A stretch of DNA of 40,982 nucleotides from Azoarcus sp. (GTDB taxonomy: Bacteria > Pseudomonadota > Gammaproteobacteria > Burkholderiales > Rhodocyclaceae), in contig JAITVD010000028.1 of NCBI GenBank assembly GCA_031285965.1, positions 1 to 40,982 of the forward strand. Direction: 5' to 3'. The notes under the pieces were generated by a model. That model worked only from the letters and a program-made list of their open reading frames with translations, was not told where the DNA came from and ran no database searches. Every line of letters begins with the position of its first letter. The stretch's first letter is position 1. This document shows, one piece after another, positions 1 to 9,305 of this stretch. Position numbers and translations under genes: made by a program.

Positions 1-645
1 AACGCGATATTGCTCAATCCTTACGGCGCACATGTCACCAGCGTTAGCAGCGCGGTCACGCGCATCGGCTTGGCGGCATTGCGCTGCCTGGCTTTTGCCG
101 TGGCCGCCGAACAGCTCGCCCAGGATCACCGTTCGGCGCAGGTGCGCGCGATTGCCTCCAAGCTCTGGCGGCATTCCGCCGATGTCGCCGCTTGGTCTTA
201 CGCCTTTGCCCACCACCTGAAAACGGTCAACCCGGACACGGCCATGCTGGCGGGCATGATGGTCGATATTGGCCAGTTCTTCCTGCTGGCGCGGACGGCC
301 CACTATCCCGCGCTGGAAAACAACATCGAGCGGTTTGCCGAATTCATATCGGTGTGGAAAAACCCAATTTCCCGCTCCGTGCTCGAAGCCTTTGAACTGC
401 CCGACGACATCATCGACTCGTTTGACGATGAATCCTTGAACGGCGGCAACTATCCGCCCCAAACCTTGCGCGACATCGTGCGGCTCGCCGTGCGGGCATC
501 CGATGTCGCCAATCCGCTCGCGCCCGAAAAGCCTTCCGCGCCGGAGAATGACAGCGGCACGGAAGCCAAGCCGCCGGAATTCATCGCCCTGCTTGACGAA
601 GCCCGTGCAGGCAAGAATTCTATCCTGAGCGCGATATGCCCTTGA
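1..645 (+). CDS. HDOD-domain protein, C-terminal part (5' end outside window)
   Basis: The frame is open from base 1 (Asn-Ala-Ile-Leu...), so the gene begins upstream of the window; the TTG at 10 is not a convincing start. The visible 214 residues resemble the second half of an HDOD domain. There is a helix-rich start with a VTSVSSAVTRIG-like segment, then LWRHSADVAAWSYAFA, then AMLAGMMVDIGQFFLL where HDOD/HD proteins usually have GLLHDIGKLLL. The His of the His-Asp pair is replaced by Val, so phosphohydrolase activity is not expected, as is usual for HDOD proteins, which act in signalling or regulation. The C-terminal 50 residues are polar and Pro/Glu-rich. A strong hairpin lies just after the stop. 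The partner domain, if any, would be upstream and cannot be seen. Confidence 0.75.
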   Translation, partial: NAILLNPYGAHVTSVSSAVTRIGLAALRCLAFAVAAEQLAQDHRSAQVRAIASKLWRHSADVAAWSYAFAHHLKTVNPDTAMLAGMMVDIGQFFLLARTAHYPALENNIERFAEFISVWKNPISRSVLEAFELPDDIIDSFDDESLNGGNYPPQTLRDIVRLAVRASDVANPLAPEKPSAPENDSGTEAKPPEFIALLDEARAGKNSILSAICP

Positions 646-646
646 A

Positions 647-680
647 AAGCCTTGGCAGCGCATGTGCGCTGCCAAGGCTT
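647..680. terminator. Long perfect hairpin after the HDOD gene
   Basis: A 15-bp perfect stem (arm 647-661 AAGCCTTGGCAGCGC, loop ATGT, arm 666-680) starts one base after the TGA at 643-645. No clear T tract follows on the plus strand. On the minus strand the stem is followed by TTTT. It probably ends the HDOD transcript and may work in both directions. Function is inferred from position and stem strength. Confidence 0.6.
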
Positions 681-1003
681 CTATTGCCGCCTCCCGCCCA
701 TCATCCTCAATGGCCGATTTCCATATCGGCAGCCCGCTGCCAGAAAAAAAACTCTTTTCCAATTCAAATGTCTTTTCGCCGAAATGCCACGGGCGAAAAA
801 TATGGGCATCAACCGCGCCGTAGAAGCGGCGGCGGATATTCCCGCCTGCCCTTTCAAACGAAAACAGAAAACCGGAAAAACGCGCAAGCGCCGTTTCAGG
901 CTAATTTGACCGCCGGATGCGCGTTCGGTTATGTTATTGCGTCTTTATGGCGGTTTTTTTTCGCTCTTTCACTCCGTGTTCCGTGCTTTCCCCATTCTGA
1001 ATC
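681..1003. other. Intergenic region without a recognisable gene
   Basis: 323 bases between the HDOD terminator hairpin and xseB. Short open frames occur on both strands but none has a ribosome-binding site or recognisable protein features. The only signal I can support is the sigma-70-like promoter at 906-935 near the xseB end. Confidence 0.5.
906..935 (+). promoter_or_regulatory. Putative sigma-70 promoter for xseB-ispA-dxs-folE2
   Basis: TTGACC at 906-911 (5 of 6 to consensus), an 18-nt spacer and TATGTT at 930-935 (4 of 6), about 70 nt before the xseB ATG. It is the only good candidate in the gap and would drive the whole plus-strand operon. Assignment is by eye only. Confidence 0.45.
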
Positions 1004-1237
1004 ATGACCAAGCCAGCGCCCGCCCCAAAAACCTTTGAAGCCGCAGTATCAGAGCTGGAATCCATCGTGCAGAAAATGGAAACGGCTTCGCTTCCGCTCG
1101 AACAGGCGCTTGAACAATACAAGCGCGGCATCGACCTGCTCCGGCACTGCCAGGAAAAGCTCGATGCCGCCAAACAGCAAATCAAGATTCTCGAAGGCAA
1201 AACGCCCGTTCCTTTCCAGTCGGGCATCACCACTTGA
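1004..1237 (+). CDS. xseB: Exodeoxyribonuclease VII small subunit
   Basis: 77 residues, the usual size of XseB. The protein is the small helical subunit that assembles in several copies on XseA to form exonuclease VII, which degrades single-stranded DNA to oligonucleotides in the cytoplasm. The family pattern is clear: FEAAVSELESIVQKMET, then LPLEQALEQYKRGIDLL, then CQEKLDAAKQQI, which form two amphipathic helices. No strong Shine-Dalgarno is visible before the ATG. It is the first gene of a tight operon with ispA 13 nt downstream, an order common in proteobacteria (xseB-ispA-dxs). The large subunit gene xseA is not in this window. Confidence 0.93.
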   Translation: MTKPAPAPKTFEAAVSELESIVQKMETASLPLEQALEQYKRGIDLLRHCQEKLDAAKQQIKILEGKTPVPFQSGITT

Positions 1238-1250
1238 AGGTTGACACGCC

Positions 1251-2141
1251 ATGAATTTTCCCGACTGGGTCACTTACATACAGCAGCGTACCGAAACCGC
1301 CCTGCAAACCATCCTGCCCGCCGCCAGCCTTGCCCCGTGCAGGCTGCACGAGGCCATGCGCTACGCCGCCCTCGGCGGCGGCAAGCGGATACGCTCGCTG
1401 CTGGTGCATGCCACGGGCAGTTCCTTCACCCACGCCAAGCCCGAACAGCTTGACCGCGCCGCCTGTGCCGTGGAACTCATCCACGCCTATTCGCTCATCC
1501 ATGACGACTTGCCCTGCATGGATGATGACAAGCTGCGCCGGGGAAAACCCACTGTCCATGTCGAATACGATGAGGCCACGGCGCTGCTGGCGGGCGATGC
1601 CCTGCAAACCCTCGCCTTTCAAGTGCTGGCCGAAACTTCGGTCAGTGCCACCGCAGCCGGACAAATCGAAGCCATCCTGCTGCTGGCGCAAGCGGCGGGT
1701 TCTCATGGCATGGCGGGCGGGCAAGCCATCGACATTGCCTCTGCCGGACACGAAATCACCCGCGAGGTGCTTGAATCCATGCACGTGCGCAAAACTGGCG
1801 CGCTGGTTCGCGCCGCCGTCCTCATCGGCGCGCGGGCGGGTGAAGGGGTTCTCGACAATCGGCGGCAGCGGCTCGACCATTACGCCAAACGCATCGGCCT
1901 GCTGTATCAGGTGGTCGACGATATTCTCGACGCCGCTTCCGACACCGCCACGCTGGGCAAGACGGCGGGCAAGGATGCCTCGAACGGCAAGCCGACCTAT
2001 GTCAGCCTGTTGGGGCTGACCGATGCCCGCCGCTTTGCCGAAGACCTGCTCTCCGAAGCCCACGAGGCGCTCGCGCCGCTGGGAGAACGCGCCAGCCGTC
2101 TGCACGAACTGGCCGATTTCATCTCGCACCGCGCTTTCTGA
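1251..2141 (+). CDS. ispA: Farnesyl diphosphate synthase (short-chain prenyltransferase)
   Basis: 296 residues. It condenses isopentenyl diphosphate with dimethylallyl or geranyl diphosphate to make farnesyl diphosphate, the precursor of undecaprenyl carrier lipid and quinone side chains. First Asp-rich motif DDLPCMDDD at 85-93 (the DDxxxxD form typical of bacterial FPPS), GGKRIR at 43-48, second Asp-rich motif DDILD at 223-227, and GKTAGKD at 237-243. Starts 13 nt after xseB with AAGG about 10 nt upstream of the ATG. It is followed after 15 nt by dxs, so the substrate supplier and user are co-transcribed. A geranylgeranyl-type product is possible but less likely given the length and operon context. 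Confidence 0.94.
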   Translation: MNFPDWVTYIQQRTETALQTILPAASLAPCRLHEAMRYAALGGGKRIRSLLVHATGSSFTHAKPEQLDRAACAVELIHAYSLIHDDLPCMDDDKLRRGKPTVHVEYDEATALLAGDALQTLAFQVLAETSVSATAAGQIEAILLLAQAAGSHGMAGGQAIDIASAGHEITREVLESMHVRKTGALVRAAVLIGARAGEGVLDNRRQRLDHYAKRIGLLYQVVDDILDAASDTATLGKTAGKDASNGKPTYVSLLGLTDARRFAEDLLSEAHEALAPLGERASRLHELADFISHRAF

Positions 2142-2156
2142 TCCGCCCCCGCCAAG

Positions 2157-4034
2157 ATGTCCGATTTTCCTTATCTCGACCGTATTCATTCCCCGGCGGA
2201 AGTCCGGGCGCTTGATCGCGGCGAGCTGCCCAAGCTGGCCGATGAGCTTAGGCGCTTCCTGATTGAGTCGGTCTCCAAAACCGGGGGGCATCTCTCCTCC
2301 AACCTTGGCACGGTCGAGCTGACCGTTGCCCTGCACCACGTTTTCAGCATTCCAGAGGATCGCGTCGTCTGGGATGTCGGGCATCAGACCTACAGCCACA
2401 AAATCCTCACGGGGCGGCGCGAGGCGATGGCGAACCTGCGCCACTACGGCGGCATCTCTGGTTTTCCGCGCCGCTCCGAAAGCGAATACGACGCTTTCGG
2501 CACGGCGCACTCGTCGACCTCCATTTCCGCCGCGCTCGCAATGGCCGTTGCCGCGCGCGACCGGGGCGAGCCGCATGCCGCCATTGCCGTCATTGGCGAC
2601 GGCGCCATGTCGGCGGGCATGGCGTTCGAGGCGCTCAACAATGCCGGCAACATGAAAGACATCAACCTGCTGGTCATCCTCAACGACAATGAAATGTCGA
2701 TTTCGCCGCCCGTTGGCGCGCTCTCCGGCATTCTCGCCCGCCTGCTGACGCCCTATGACGCCGCCCGCCGCCTCGGCAAGAAAGTGCTCGACGGTGCGCC
2801 GCCGCCCGTGCTGGGTCTGGCGCGAAAGATGGAAGAAGTCGCTAAAGGGATGGTCGCGCCCAACTCCCCCGGTACGCTGTTCGAGGAATTCGGCTTCCAT
2901 TACTTCGGTCCCGTCGATGGCCACGACCTCGACGTTCTTGTGCCGACGCTCCAAGGCATGCGCGGCTTCAAAGGCCCGCGCTTCCTGCATGTCATCACCC
3001 GCAAGGGGCAAGGCTATAAGCTCGCCGAAGCCGACCCCGTCCGCTATCACGGTGTCTCAAAATTCAACCACCGCACGGGGCTACAGGAAGAGAGCACGGG
3101 AACGAAGCCCACCTACACGCAGGTATTCGGCGACTGGCTCTGCGATGCCGCCGCACGCGACCCGCGTGTCATCGCCATCACCCCGGCGATGGGCGAAGGC
3201 TCCGGGCTGACCCGTTTCGCCCGTGAGTTCCCTGAACGTTATTACGACGTAGGCATCGCCGAGCAGCACGCGCTCACCTTCGCGGCGGGGCTGGCCTGCG
3301 AGGGCTACCGCCCAGTGGTGGCGATTTACTCCACTTTCCTGCAACGCGCTTACGACCAGCTTATCCACGACATCGCGCTGCAAAACCTGCCCGTGCTGCT
3401 CGCCATCGACCGCGCCGGACTGGCCGGAGCGGATGGGGCGACCCACCACGGCGCGTTCGACCTCTCTTTCCTCGCCTGCATACCCAACATGCTGGTGATG
3501 GCCCCTTCAGACGAAAATGAATGCCACCAGATGCTCACCACCGCGCTGGCTCATAATGGTCCCTCCGCCGTGCGCTACCCACGCGGAAAAGGGCCGGGCG
3601 TCACGCCCGAAACCGGCCTGAATGCGCTGCCCATCGGCAAGGGCGAAATCCGTCGTCGCGGGCGCGAAATCGCGCTGCTCGCTTTTGGAAGCCTCCTCGC
3701 GCCCGCCTTGGAAGCGGCTGAAACGCTTGATGCCACCGTCGCCAACATGCGCTTTGTCAAACCCCTCGATGAAACCCTCGTCACGGCACTTGCGCGGGAA
3801 CACAGCCTTATCGTCACCCTTGAAGAAAATGCCGCCATCGGCGGCGCGGGTTCCGAAATCGCCCGCGTTCTGGATGCCCTGCCAGAGCGCCCGAGGCTTT
3901 TGCGGCTGGGGCTGCCCGACCGCTTCATCGACCACGGAGAGCAGCGGCAATTGCTCGCCGAAACAGGGCTTGATGCCGAAGGCATCATTTCCGCCATCCG
4001 CCAAACAGAGAAAAACAGCACGCCACACACATGA
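2157..4034 (+). CDS. dxs: 1-deoxy-D-xylulose-5-phosphate synthase
   Basis: 625 residues, full length. This thiamine-diphosphate enzyme joins pyruvate and glyceraldehyde 3-phosphate in the first step of the MEP isoprenoid pathway and also supplies thiamine and pyridoxal synthesis. The ThDP/Mg motif [18 protein letters not shown] is at 147-164, with NDNEMSIS just after. GGHLSSNLG holds His45, and VGIAEQHAL holds the catalytic Glu369. [15 protein letters not shown] holds Asp426 and His430, matching E. coli Asp427 and His431. It lies between ispA and folE2; its TGA overlaps the folE2 ATG as ATGA (4031-4034), which suggests translational coupling. No anomaly seen. Confidence 0.97.
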   Translation: MSDFPYLDRIHSPAEVRALDRGELPKLADELRRFLIESVSKTGGHLSSNLGTVELTVALHHVFSIPEDRVVWDVGHQTYSHKILTGRREAMANLRHYGGISGFPRRSESEYDAFGTAHSSTSISAALAMAVAARDRGEPHAAIAVIGDGAMSAGMAFEALNNAGNMKDINLLVILNDNEMSISPPVGALSGILARLLTPYDAARRLGKKVLDGAPPPVLGLARKMEEVAKGMVAPNSPGTLFEEFGFHYFGPVDGHDLDVLVPTLQGMRGFKGPRFLHVITRKGQGYKLAEADPVRYHGVSKFNHRTGLQEESTGTKPTYTQVFGDWLCDAAARDPRVIAITPAMGEGSGLTRFAREFPERYYDVGIAEQHALTFAAGLACEGYRPVVAIYSTFLQRAYDQLIHDIALQNLPVLLAIDRAGLAGADGATHHGAFDLSFLACIPNMLVMAPSDENECHQMLTTALAHNGPSAVRYPRGKGPGVTPETGLNALPIGKGEIRRRGREIALLAFGSLLAPALEAAETLDATVANMRFVKPLDETLVTALAREHSLIVTLEENAAIGGAGSEIARVLDALPERPRLLRLGLPDRFIDHGEQRQLLAETGLDAEGIISAIRQTEKNSTPHT

Positions 4035-4831
4035 ATCACTGCGCCCCCATTCCCGACGTACAAGGCAGCCCCGACCGCCGCCACATCGCCATCGACAAAG
4101 TTGGCATCAAGAACATCCGCCATCCGATCCGCGTGCGCGACAAATCCGAAGGCATCCAGCACACCATTGCCGTATTCAATATGTATGTCGGGCTTCCCCA
4201 TGATTTCAAGGGAACCCACATGTCGCGCTTCGTTGAAATCCTCAACCGCGACGAACGCGAGATTTCCGTGGAATCCTTCGGCCCCATGCTGCGCATGATG
4301 GTCGAGCGCCTCGAAGCCAAAAGCGGCTATCTGGAGATGAGGTTTCCTTACTTCATCGCCAAGACGGCTCCGGTGTCCGGCGTGCGCAGCCTGATGGACT
4401 ACGACATCACGTTCATCGGAACCCTCGCCGGGGATGGCCGCCACGACTTCACCCTCAAAGTCGCCATTCCCGCCACGAGCCTATGCCCGTGCTCAAAGGA
4501 AATCTCCGCCTATGGGGCGCACAACCAACGCTCCCGCGTCACCGTCACGGCCACGCTCAACCAGCACATGTGGATCGAGGAGGTCGTCCAAATCGTGGAA
4601 GGCTTGGCTTCCTGCGAGGTCTACGGCCTGCTCAAGCGCCCGGACGAAAAATTCGTCACCGAACGCGCTTACGACAATCCCAAATTTGTGGAAGACATGG
4701 TGCGCGACGTAGCGGCGGTGCTCAACGTCGAGCCACGGATCGATGCCTACATTGTGGAATCGGAAAACTTTGAGTCTATCCACAACCATTCGGCCTACGC
4801 GCTGATCGAGCGGGACAAGCGCAAGGGCTGA
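4031..4831 (+). CDS. folE2: GTP cyclohydrolase FolE2 (type IB)
   Basis: 266 residues. FolE2 makes 7,8-dihydroneopterin triphosphate from GTP at the head of folate synthesis. Unlike zinc-dependent FolE it can use several divalent metals. The signature [17 protein letters not shown] spans 152-168, with the active-site cysteine region LCPC. The start region [19 protein letters not shown] and the C-terminal [14 protein letters not shown] are also family-typical. It overlaps dxs by four bases. In other bacteria folE2 is often zinc-regulated, but no Zur box is evident here because it has no promoter region of its own. Its end is 16 nt from the convergent rpoS stop, with no terminator between them. 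Confidence 0.95.
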   Translation: MNHCAPIPDVQGSPDRRHIAIDKVGIKNIRHPIRVRDKSEGIQHTIAVFNMYVGLPHDFKGTHMSRFVEILNRDEREISVESFGPMLRMMVERLEAKSGYLEMRFPYFIAKTAPVSGVRSLMDYDITFIGTLAGDGRHDFTLKVAIPATSLCPCSKEISAYGAHNQRSRVTVTATLNQHMWIEEVVQIVEGLASCEVYGLLKRPDEKFVTERAYDNPKFVEDMVRDVAAVLNVEPRIDAYIVESENFESIHNHSAYALIERDKRKG

Positions 4832-4847
4832 AATGCCCTGCCCCCCG

Positions 4848-5780
4848 TTACAGCAGGCTCTCTTTGGTCATTCCCCGCCGACGGATCATCTTCCGAAGCT
4901 GACCGAGCGCCTCGATCTGAATCTGCCGCACCCGCTCGCGGGTGATGCCAAGCAGGCTGGAAAGCTCTTTGAGGGTCAAAATGTCGCAATCGTCGATGCC
5001 GTAGCGGTGGCGGACGACCTGCTGATGCTTGTCGCCTAGGGCATCAATCCAGCGCCGCAGCAGGGCTTCAATTTCGCTGTTCTGTATGTGCAGGTCTGGC
5101 GCTTCGGCGGCATCATCAGCAAGCGAATCCCCAATCGACAGAGAAGGGTCGATGTCGAGCGGCGCGTCAAGCGAGATGGCGCGTTCATCAAGCGCCAGAA
5201 TGGCGCAGACCTGCCCGACGGGCTTCTCAAGGCGGGAAGCGATTTCCGCAACCGGGGATTTGCCTGGGCAGTCCGCCTCCAGCTTGCGCCGGACGCGGGT
5301 AATTTGGTTCAGTTCCTTGTTGATATGCACGGGAAGACGAACCGTGCGCGACTGGCTCATGATCGCGTGTTCGATGGCCTGCAGTATCCACCAAGTCGCG
5401 TAGGTGGAAAAACGGAACCCCCGCTCAGGCTCAAATTTTTCCAGGGAATGAATCAGGCCGAGATTGCCTTCTTCGACCAAGTCGAGCAGCGGGATGCCGC
5501 GATTGAGGTAACGCTTGGCTATGTTCACCACGAGCCGCTGATTGCGCTCGATCATGGTCTGCCGCGCCTCAAAATCACCCATCCGCACCCGACGAGCCAA
5601 GATGCCCTCTTCTTGCGCGTCCAGCAGGGGATTGGCGGCAATCTCGTTCAGATAACGATATGTCGCGTCGCTGAAACGCTCGTCATCCGCAGGAAGGTGG
5701 TCTTCCTGAAACGCTTCGGCCTCGGGCGGAAGATTCAGTTCTTGACTTTCTGCGTTGTCAGGATCGTCTGAATCTTCCAT
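4848..5780 (-). CDS. rpoS: RNA polymerase sigma factor RpoS (stationary-phase sigma)
   Basis: 310 residues. Group 2 sigma factor directing RNA polymerase to stress and stationary-phase promoters. Acidic N-terminus (1-35), region 1.2 about 37-70, region 2 about 75-150 ([29 protein letters not shown]), region 3 about 155-225, region 4.2 helix-turn-helix 270-292 ([20 protein letters not shown]). Identity as RpoS rather than RpoD rests on length, the absence of region 1.1 and the surE-pcm-nlpD-rpoS order. Unusual: region 2.4 reads [12 protein letters not shown] where RpoD/RpoS nearly always have WWIRQ, and a second Arg is His; the Gln and Glu contacts to the -10 element are kept. Starts 9 nt after nlpD. 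In E. coli rpoS promoters lie inside nlpD, which may apply here. Confidence 0.93.
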   Translation of the reverse strand: MEDSDDPDNAESQELNLPPEAEAFQEDHLPADDERFSDATYRYLNEIAANPLLDAQEEGILARRVRMGDFEARQTMIERNQRLVVNIAKRYLNRGIPLLDLVEEGNLGLIHSLEKFEPERGFRFSTYATWWILQAIEHAIMSQSRTVRLPVHINKELNQITRVRRKLEADCPGKSPVAEIASRLEKPVGQVCAILALDERAISLDAPLDIDPSLSIGDSLADDAAEAPDLHIQNSEIEALLRRWIDALGDKHQQVVRHRYGIDDCDILTLKELSSLLGITRERVRQIQIEALGQLRKMIRRRGMTKESLL

Positions 5781-5789
5781 GTCATTTCG

Positions 5790-6737
5790 CTACAAGCCGG
5801 GTAGGTATTTCAGTGGATCGATGGGCTGCCCACGTTTGCGCAGTTCAAAATGCAGCTTGGGGCGGTCAGTGCCAGAACTGCCGAGTTCGGCAACTTTCTG
5901 CCCTTTTTCTACCGTATCCCCTACCTTCACCAGTATGGCGCGATTGTGGGCATATGCCGTTAAATATTCGTCATTATGTTGGATAATGAGCAGGTTCCCA
6001 AGTTCGCGCATACCATCGCCTGCATAGGCAACCTTGCCGCCCGCCGCAGCCAGAACAGGCGTACCCGCCGTTCCAGCAATGTCGATGCCTTTATTGAGCG
6101 CCTTGCTCGCGGTATTGGTCGCTTCATCAAAGCGGCGGATGATCGTGCCTTTGACTGGCCATATCCAAGCCATCGAAGCAGCGTCCGGGGCGGCTGGCTG
6201 CGGTGAGCTTAATTCCGGGCGCGACATGGTCGCGGACGGTACGTTGCCGTCTGCCCCGGATGCCATTTGCTGCGGATGCAGACGCGCCCACGCCTCTTCC
6301 GACCAAGCCTCCTTGCCGCCTCGTGGCTCGCGCTTGACCTCCGACAGAACCGCTTCGGACGGCAAGCTCGGCGGCGCTATCGGCTCGACAACCGCTTCCG
6401 GCGGGGTGAGGCGCAGAGTTTGCCCGATTTCAAGCTGGTCTGGCCTAGAGAGCTTATTCCAAGCAATCAAGTCATTTGGGTGGATGCCGTACTGCCGCGC
6501 AATGCTATACACATGCTCCTTCTGCCCTACGACATGCTCCCCCGGACGGGGAACGGATGCGGCGGGCGATACGGCAGCCTCCGGCTGGAGCTGGGGCTGC
6601 GCCCTTGCCGACGACATGGGTCTGGAATCTCGCACTGGCGCACCGCCTGTGCCATTGGTGGTGCATCCAGCGGAAAGCATGCCCACGCCTACCAGCGCCG
6701 ACCAAACCAGACGATTCAAAAAGGTTTCCTTGTTCAT
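5790..6737 (-). CDS. nlpD: Murein hydrolase activator NlpD (LysM + degenerate M23 lipoprotein)
   Basis: 315 residues. An outer-membrane lipoprotein that activates the cell-separation amidase AmiC in E. coli. Signal peptide 1-24 with lipobox-like SAGC, Cys25. LysM peptidoglycan-binding domain about 67-112 ([20 protein letters not shown]). Pro/Ala/Ser-rich linker to about 190. LytM/M23 domain about 192-311 ([29 protein letters not shown]). The metal-binding His before GID is Asn and the first His of the HxH motif is missing, so this is an activator and not an endopeptidase, as in other NlpD proteins. The ATG overlaps the pcm stop by four bases, and rpoS follows after 9 nt. Confidence 0.95.
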   Translation of the reverse strand: MNKETFLNRLVWSALVGVGMLSAGCTTNGTGGAPVRDSRPMSSARAQPQLQPEAAVSPAASVPRPGEHVVGQKEHVYSIARQYGIHPNDLIAWNKLSRPDQLEIGQTLRLTPPEAVVEPIAPPSLPSEAVLSEVKREPRGGKEAWSEEAWARLHPQQMASGADGNVPSATMSRPELSSPQPAAPDAASMAWIWPVKGTIIRRFDEATNTASKALNKGIDIAGTAGTPVLAAAGGKVAYAGDGMRELGNLLIIQHNDEYLTAYAHNRAILVKVGDTVEKGQKVAELGSSGTDRPKLHFELRKRGQPIDPLKYLPGL

Positions 6738-7411
6738 TCTGCCCCCGTCAGCAATGGCACAAAGCGCACAGGCGGGTCACACCTGCTTTCCCTGAAAACG
6801 CTTCCTTGCCGTTCAATCAGCAGCAAACACTGGTCAGCGTCGCCGCCCACCGGAATCAGCAATTTGCCCCCCTGCGCAAGCTGCGCCTTGAGCGCAGGCG
6901 GCACTGCCAATCCTCCTGCCGCAACGATGATGGTATCGAAAGGCGCTGCTTCAGGCAGCCCAAGTGTACCATCTGCGTACTTCAGCCTCAGATTAGGCAA
7001 ACGCAATGGCCGCAAATTCTCCCGCGCACGATCGAGCAAAGGCTTCAGCCGCTCAATTGCGTACACTTCGCTCGCCAACTGTGAAAGCACGGCGGCTTGG
7101 TAGCCACAGCCCGCGCCGATTTCCAGCGTGCGCCCCAGTTCGCGCCCCTCGCACAAAATTTCGGTCATCCTCGCAACGATGTACGGCTGCGAGATCGTTT
7201 GCTGCCAGCCGATAGGCAGGGCGCTGTCATCATAGGCGCTGAAAGCCAGCCCTTTCTCAACAAACTGGTGGCGTGGAATCGCGCCCATCGCGGACAGCAC
7301 TTTTTCATTGCGTATCCCCTGCGCGCGAAGGCGCTCGATCATCCGCGCCCTGGCGCGGGTAGCATCGAGAGCGGGGGTACGCGCGGAAGCTGCCCGAATC
7401 ACGCTGCTCAT
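6734..7411 (-). CDS. pcm: Protein-L-isoaspartate O-methyltransferase
   Basis: 225 residues from the ATG at 7411. The enzyme methylates isoaspartyl residues with S-adenosylmethionine to repair aged proteins. [12 protein letters not shown] at 71-82 is the family signature and [16 protein letters not shown] (96-111) is SAM motif I. The frame is open further upstream into surE, but the 7411 ATG overlaps the surE TGA as ATGA and gives the normal family length, so I chose it. The N-terminal 15 residues before the first helix are family-variable. It also overlaps the nlpD ATG by four bases at its 3' end, so surE, pcm and nlpD are coupled. Confidence 0.94.
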   Translation of the reverse strand: MSSVIRAASARTPALDATRARARMIERLRAQGIRNEKVLSAMGAIPRHQFVEKGLAFSAYDDSALPIGWQQTISQPYIVARMTEILCEGRELGRTLEIGAGCGYQAAVLSQLASEVYAIERLKPLLDRARENLRPLRLPNLRLKYADGTLGLPEAAPFDTIIVAAGGLAVPPALKAQLAQGGKLLIPVGGDADQCLLLIERQGSVFRESRCDPPVRFVPLLTGAE

Positions 7412-8151
7412 TGCAACAGCCAATCGGTAACTTGACCCGTTTGCGCGGTATGGGTCAGGTCGATCTGGAGCGGCGTCACCGAAATCTGGCCACTGGCCAC
7501 GGCATGAAAGTCCGTCCCTTCGCCCGCGTCGGCAGCGGGCCCCGCCGCGCCGACCCAATAGACAGTGTCGCCGCGCGGGGTCGTGCCGCGCACCACCGGC
7601 TCCGCCTTATGCCGCCGCCCAAGGCGCGTCACGCACGGCGCGCCAAGGCGTTCGTAAGGCAAATCCGGCACATTGATGTTAAGCAGGACGGGTTCCCGGA
7701 ACGGCTGGCGCATGAAACGATGGACGAAATCGACCGCCACCCGCGCCGCCGCTGAAAAATCGCTCGCGTCACGGCTGACAAGCGACACCGCGAGCGAAGG
7801 AATCCCCAGCAAATACCCTTCAGTAGCGGCAGCGACCGTGCCGGAATAAACCGTGTCGTCGCCCATGTTGGCTCCGTGGTTGACGCCGGAAATCACTATT
7901 TCGGGCAATGTATCGAATAGCCCCGTCACCGCAAGGTGCACGCAGTCGCTCGGTGTGCCATTGACGTAATAAAAGCCATTGGTCGCCCGCCGCAAGCTCA
8001 GCGGCCGGTCGAGCGTCAGGGAATTGCTTGCTCCGCTGCGATCCCGTTCGGGCGCAACCACCATGACTTCGGCCACGCTGGACAACGCCTGTGCCAGCGC
8101 CGCAATTCCCGGCGCGAAATAACCATCATCATTACTGACCAGAATGCGCAT
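7408..8151 (-). CDS. surE: 5'/3'-nucleotidase SurE
   Basis: 247 residues. Metal-dependent phosphatase acting on nucleoside monophosphates and short polyphosphates; surE mutants of E. coli survive stationary phase poorly. N-terminal [10 protein letters not shown] carries the metal-binding Asp8-Asp9, SGASNSLTL (39-47) is the next conserved loop, and [18 protein letters not shown] (88-105) holds the conserved Asn91. It is the first gene of the surE-pcm-nlpD-rpoS block and lies only 29 nt downstream of epsG on the same strand. It therefore either has a promoter inside epsG or is read through from the eps genes. Confidence 0.96.
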   Translation of the reverse strand: MRILVSNDDGYFAPGIAALAQALSSVAEVMVVAPERDRSGASNSLTLDRPLSLRRATNGFYYVNGTPSDCVHLAVTGLFDTLPEIVISGVNHGANMGDDTVYSGTVAAATEGYLLGIPSLAVSLVSRDASDFSAAARVAVDFVHRFMRQPFREPVLLNINVPDLPYERLGAPCVTRLGRRHKAEPVVRGTTPRGDTVYWVGAAGPAADAGEGTDFHAVASGQISVTPLQIDLTHTAQTGQVTDWLLQ

Positions 8152-8168
8152 CTCGACTTCTGCCCGCT

Positions 8169-8186
8169 AAAAAAATCGGTTCACCG
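8169..8186 (-). terminator. Weak hairpin plus seven-T run at the end of epsG
   Basis: Reading the minus strand, CGG-TGAA-CCG (stem 8186-8184 with 8179-8177) is followed by ATTTTTTT at 8176-8169. The loop contains the epsG stop codon. A 3-bp stem is weak, so this may only attenuate transcription into surE, whose ATG is 18 nt further on. It is the sole terminator-like signal between the eps genes and surE. Confidence 0.3.
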
Positions 8187-9296
8187 TTTCCTGTAAGAAA
8201 ATTTGGAACCCGCATCCTGCCCATCTGGTTCGCATGCCGCTGTACTTCCTTCTATCGACACGTCGTCAGGGAAAACCGTGCGTATCGGGCGGGTTTGCTG
8301 CTGAAGCAGTTTTTTGGGGCGGCTGCCGCCGCCAAACGGCTTCAGTTCCAGCCTCAAGCGCGACGCAACCGCCATGCCCAAGTTTTTCCCCTGCTGCCCC
8401 ATCCGGGAACCATCCCCCTTACCCCTACTGCCATTGAGCACAGTACCCGCAATAACGACATTGGCATCTTTTAGTTTGGCGCAAAGCATGTCCAGATCGC
8501 GCACCCGCGTCTGATCTTGCCTGCAAACGATCAGCGCCCCGCCAGCCCGTGAAGCAATAGTAATGCTTTCAGCATATCTTGACGCAGGGGGCGTGTCGAT
8601 GAGAATGATGTCGAAACTGTTGGATAGCTGCGCGATCATCCTGTCCAGCAGGGGGCGCATCAGCAATTCCTGCGGATTAGGCGGTATCGGCCCGGAAGGC
8701 AGAATGGAAAGGTCCGCCAAAGACGGAACCTTGAACACCACATTGCCCGTGGCGCGGCCGCTCAAGATGGAAGACAGCCCATTCCGGTTGCTGATGCCAA
8801 AAAGCCGGTGCAATGACGGGTCGCGGAGATCCGTGTCAATCAGCAACGTCCGTGCGCCCAATTGCGAAAACACGACAGCCAGATTAGCCGCAAACCAAGT
8901 GCGCCCTTCCCCTTTCTCCGGGCTGATGATTGCCAGAGGCCGATGCTCCTCGCCTCCACCGAACCAGCGCAGCATCAACTGGCTGCGGATTGCGCGCAAA
9001 GCCTCCACTTGGGGAGAAAACGGGCTGTATGCCGCAATGATGGTTTCCGAGACTTTGCTCTCCCCGCGTTGCAGATACGAATACCGGAACTGGTGGGAGA
9101 GGGCGAACTGAACATCGGCTTCCGTGATAAGGCCGAGCGCAATCGCCGCGTCGCCAAAACGCATCTTCCGTTTTTTCTGTTCCCTGTAGATGCGTTCGGC
9201 ATCGTCAGGAGAAATGCGTCCAATTGATACCAGAATCTCGCCGATCGACTGGTCGCTCAAACTGGAAAAGCTCGCGTTTGCTGACTTGTCCATCAT
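8181..9296 (-). CDS. epsG: Chain-length-determinant tyrosine kinase, EpsG family
   Basis: 371 residues. Cytoplasmic BY-kinase-like ATPase that partners the Wzz-type protein EpsF to control exopolysaccharide length and export. N-terminal type II secretion ATPase-like (MshEN) domain about 18-72 (ILVSIGRISPDDAERIY). P-loop SPEKGEGRTWFAANLAV at 125-141, Walker A' LLIDTDLRDP 151-160, Walker B IILIDTPPAS 230-239. The usual Walker A Lys (GEGKS/T) is Arg132; I recall Arg here in other EpsG proteins. The C-terminus lacks a tyrosine cluster and has only one Tyr (SYRKR), so autophosphorylation on a Tyr tail is doubtful. Two consecutive ATG codons (9296, 9293); AAGGA favours the second. Confidence 0.88.
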   Translation of the reverse strand: MMDKSANASFSSLSDQSIGEILVSIGRISPDDAERIYREQKKRKMRFGDAAIALGLITEADVQFALSHQFRYSYLQRGESKVSETIIAAYSPFSPQVEALRAIRSQLMLRWFGGGEEHRPLAIISPEKGEGRTWFAANLAVVFSQLGARTLLIDTDLRDPSLHRLFGISNRNGLSSILSGRATGNVVFKVPSLADLSILPSGPIPPNPQELLMRPLLDRMIAQLSNSFDIILIDTPPASRYAESITIASRAGGALIVCRQDQTRVRDLDMLCAKLKDANVVIAGTVLNGSRGKGDGSRMGQQGKNLGMAVASRLRLELKPFGGGSRPKKLLQQQTRPIRTVFPDDVSIEGSTAACEPDGQDAGSKFSYRKR

Positions 9297-9305
9297 CTTC
9301 CTTTG

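Noticed and set aside
1227-3050. 607-codon open frame on the minus strand across ispA and dxs
   Set aside because: It is antisense to two certain enzymes, is rich in Gly/Arg/Gln/His as expected of a GC-biased shadow frame, and has no recognisable domain.
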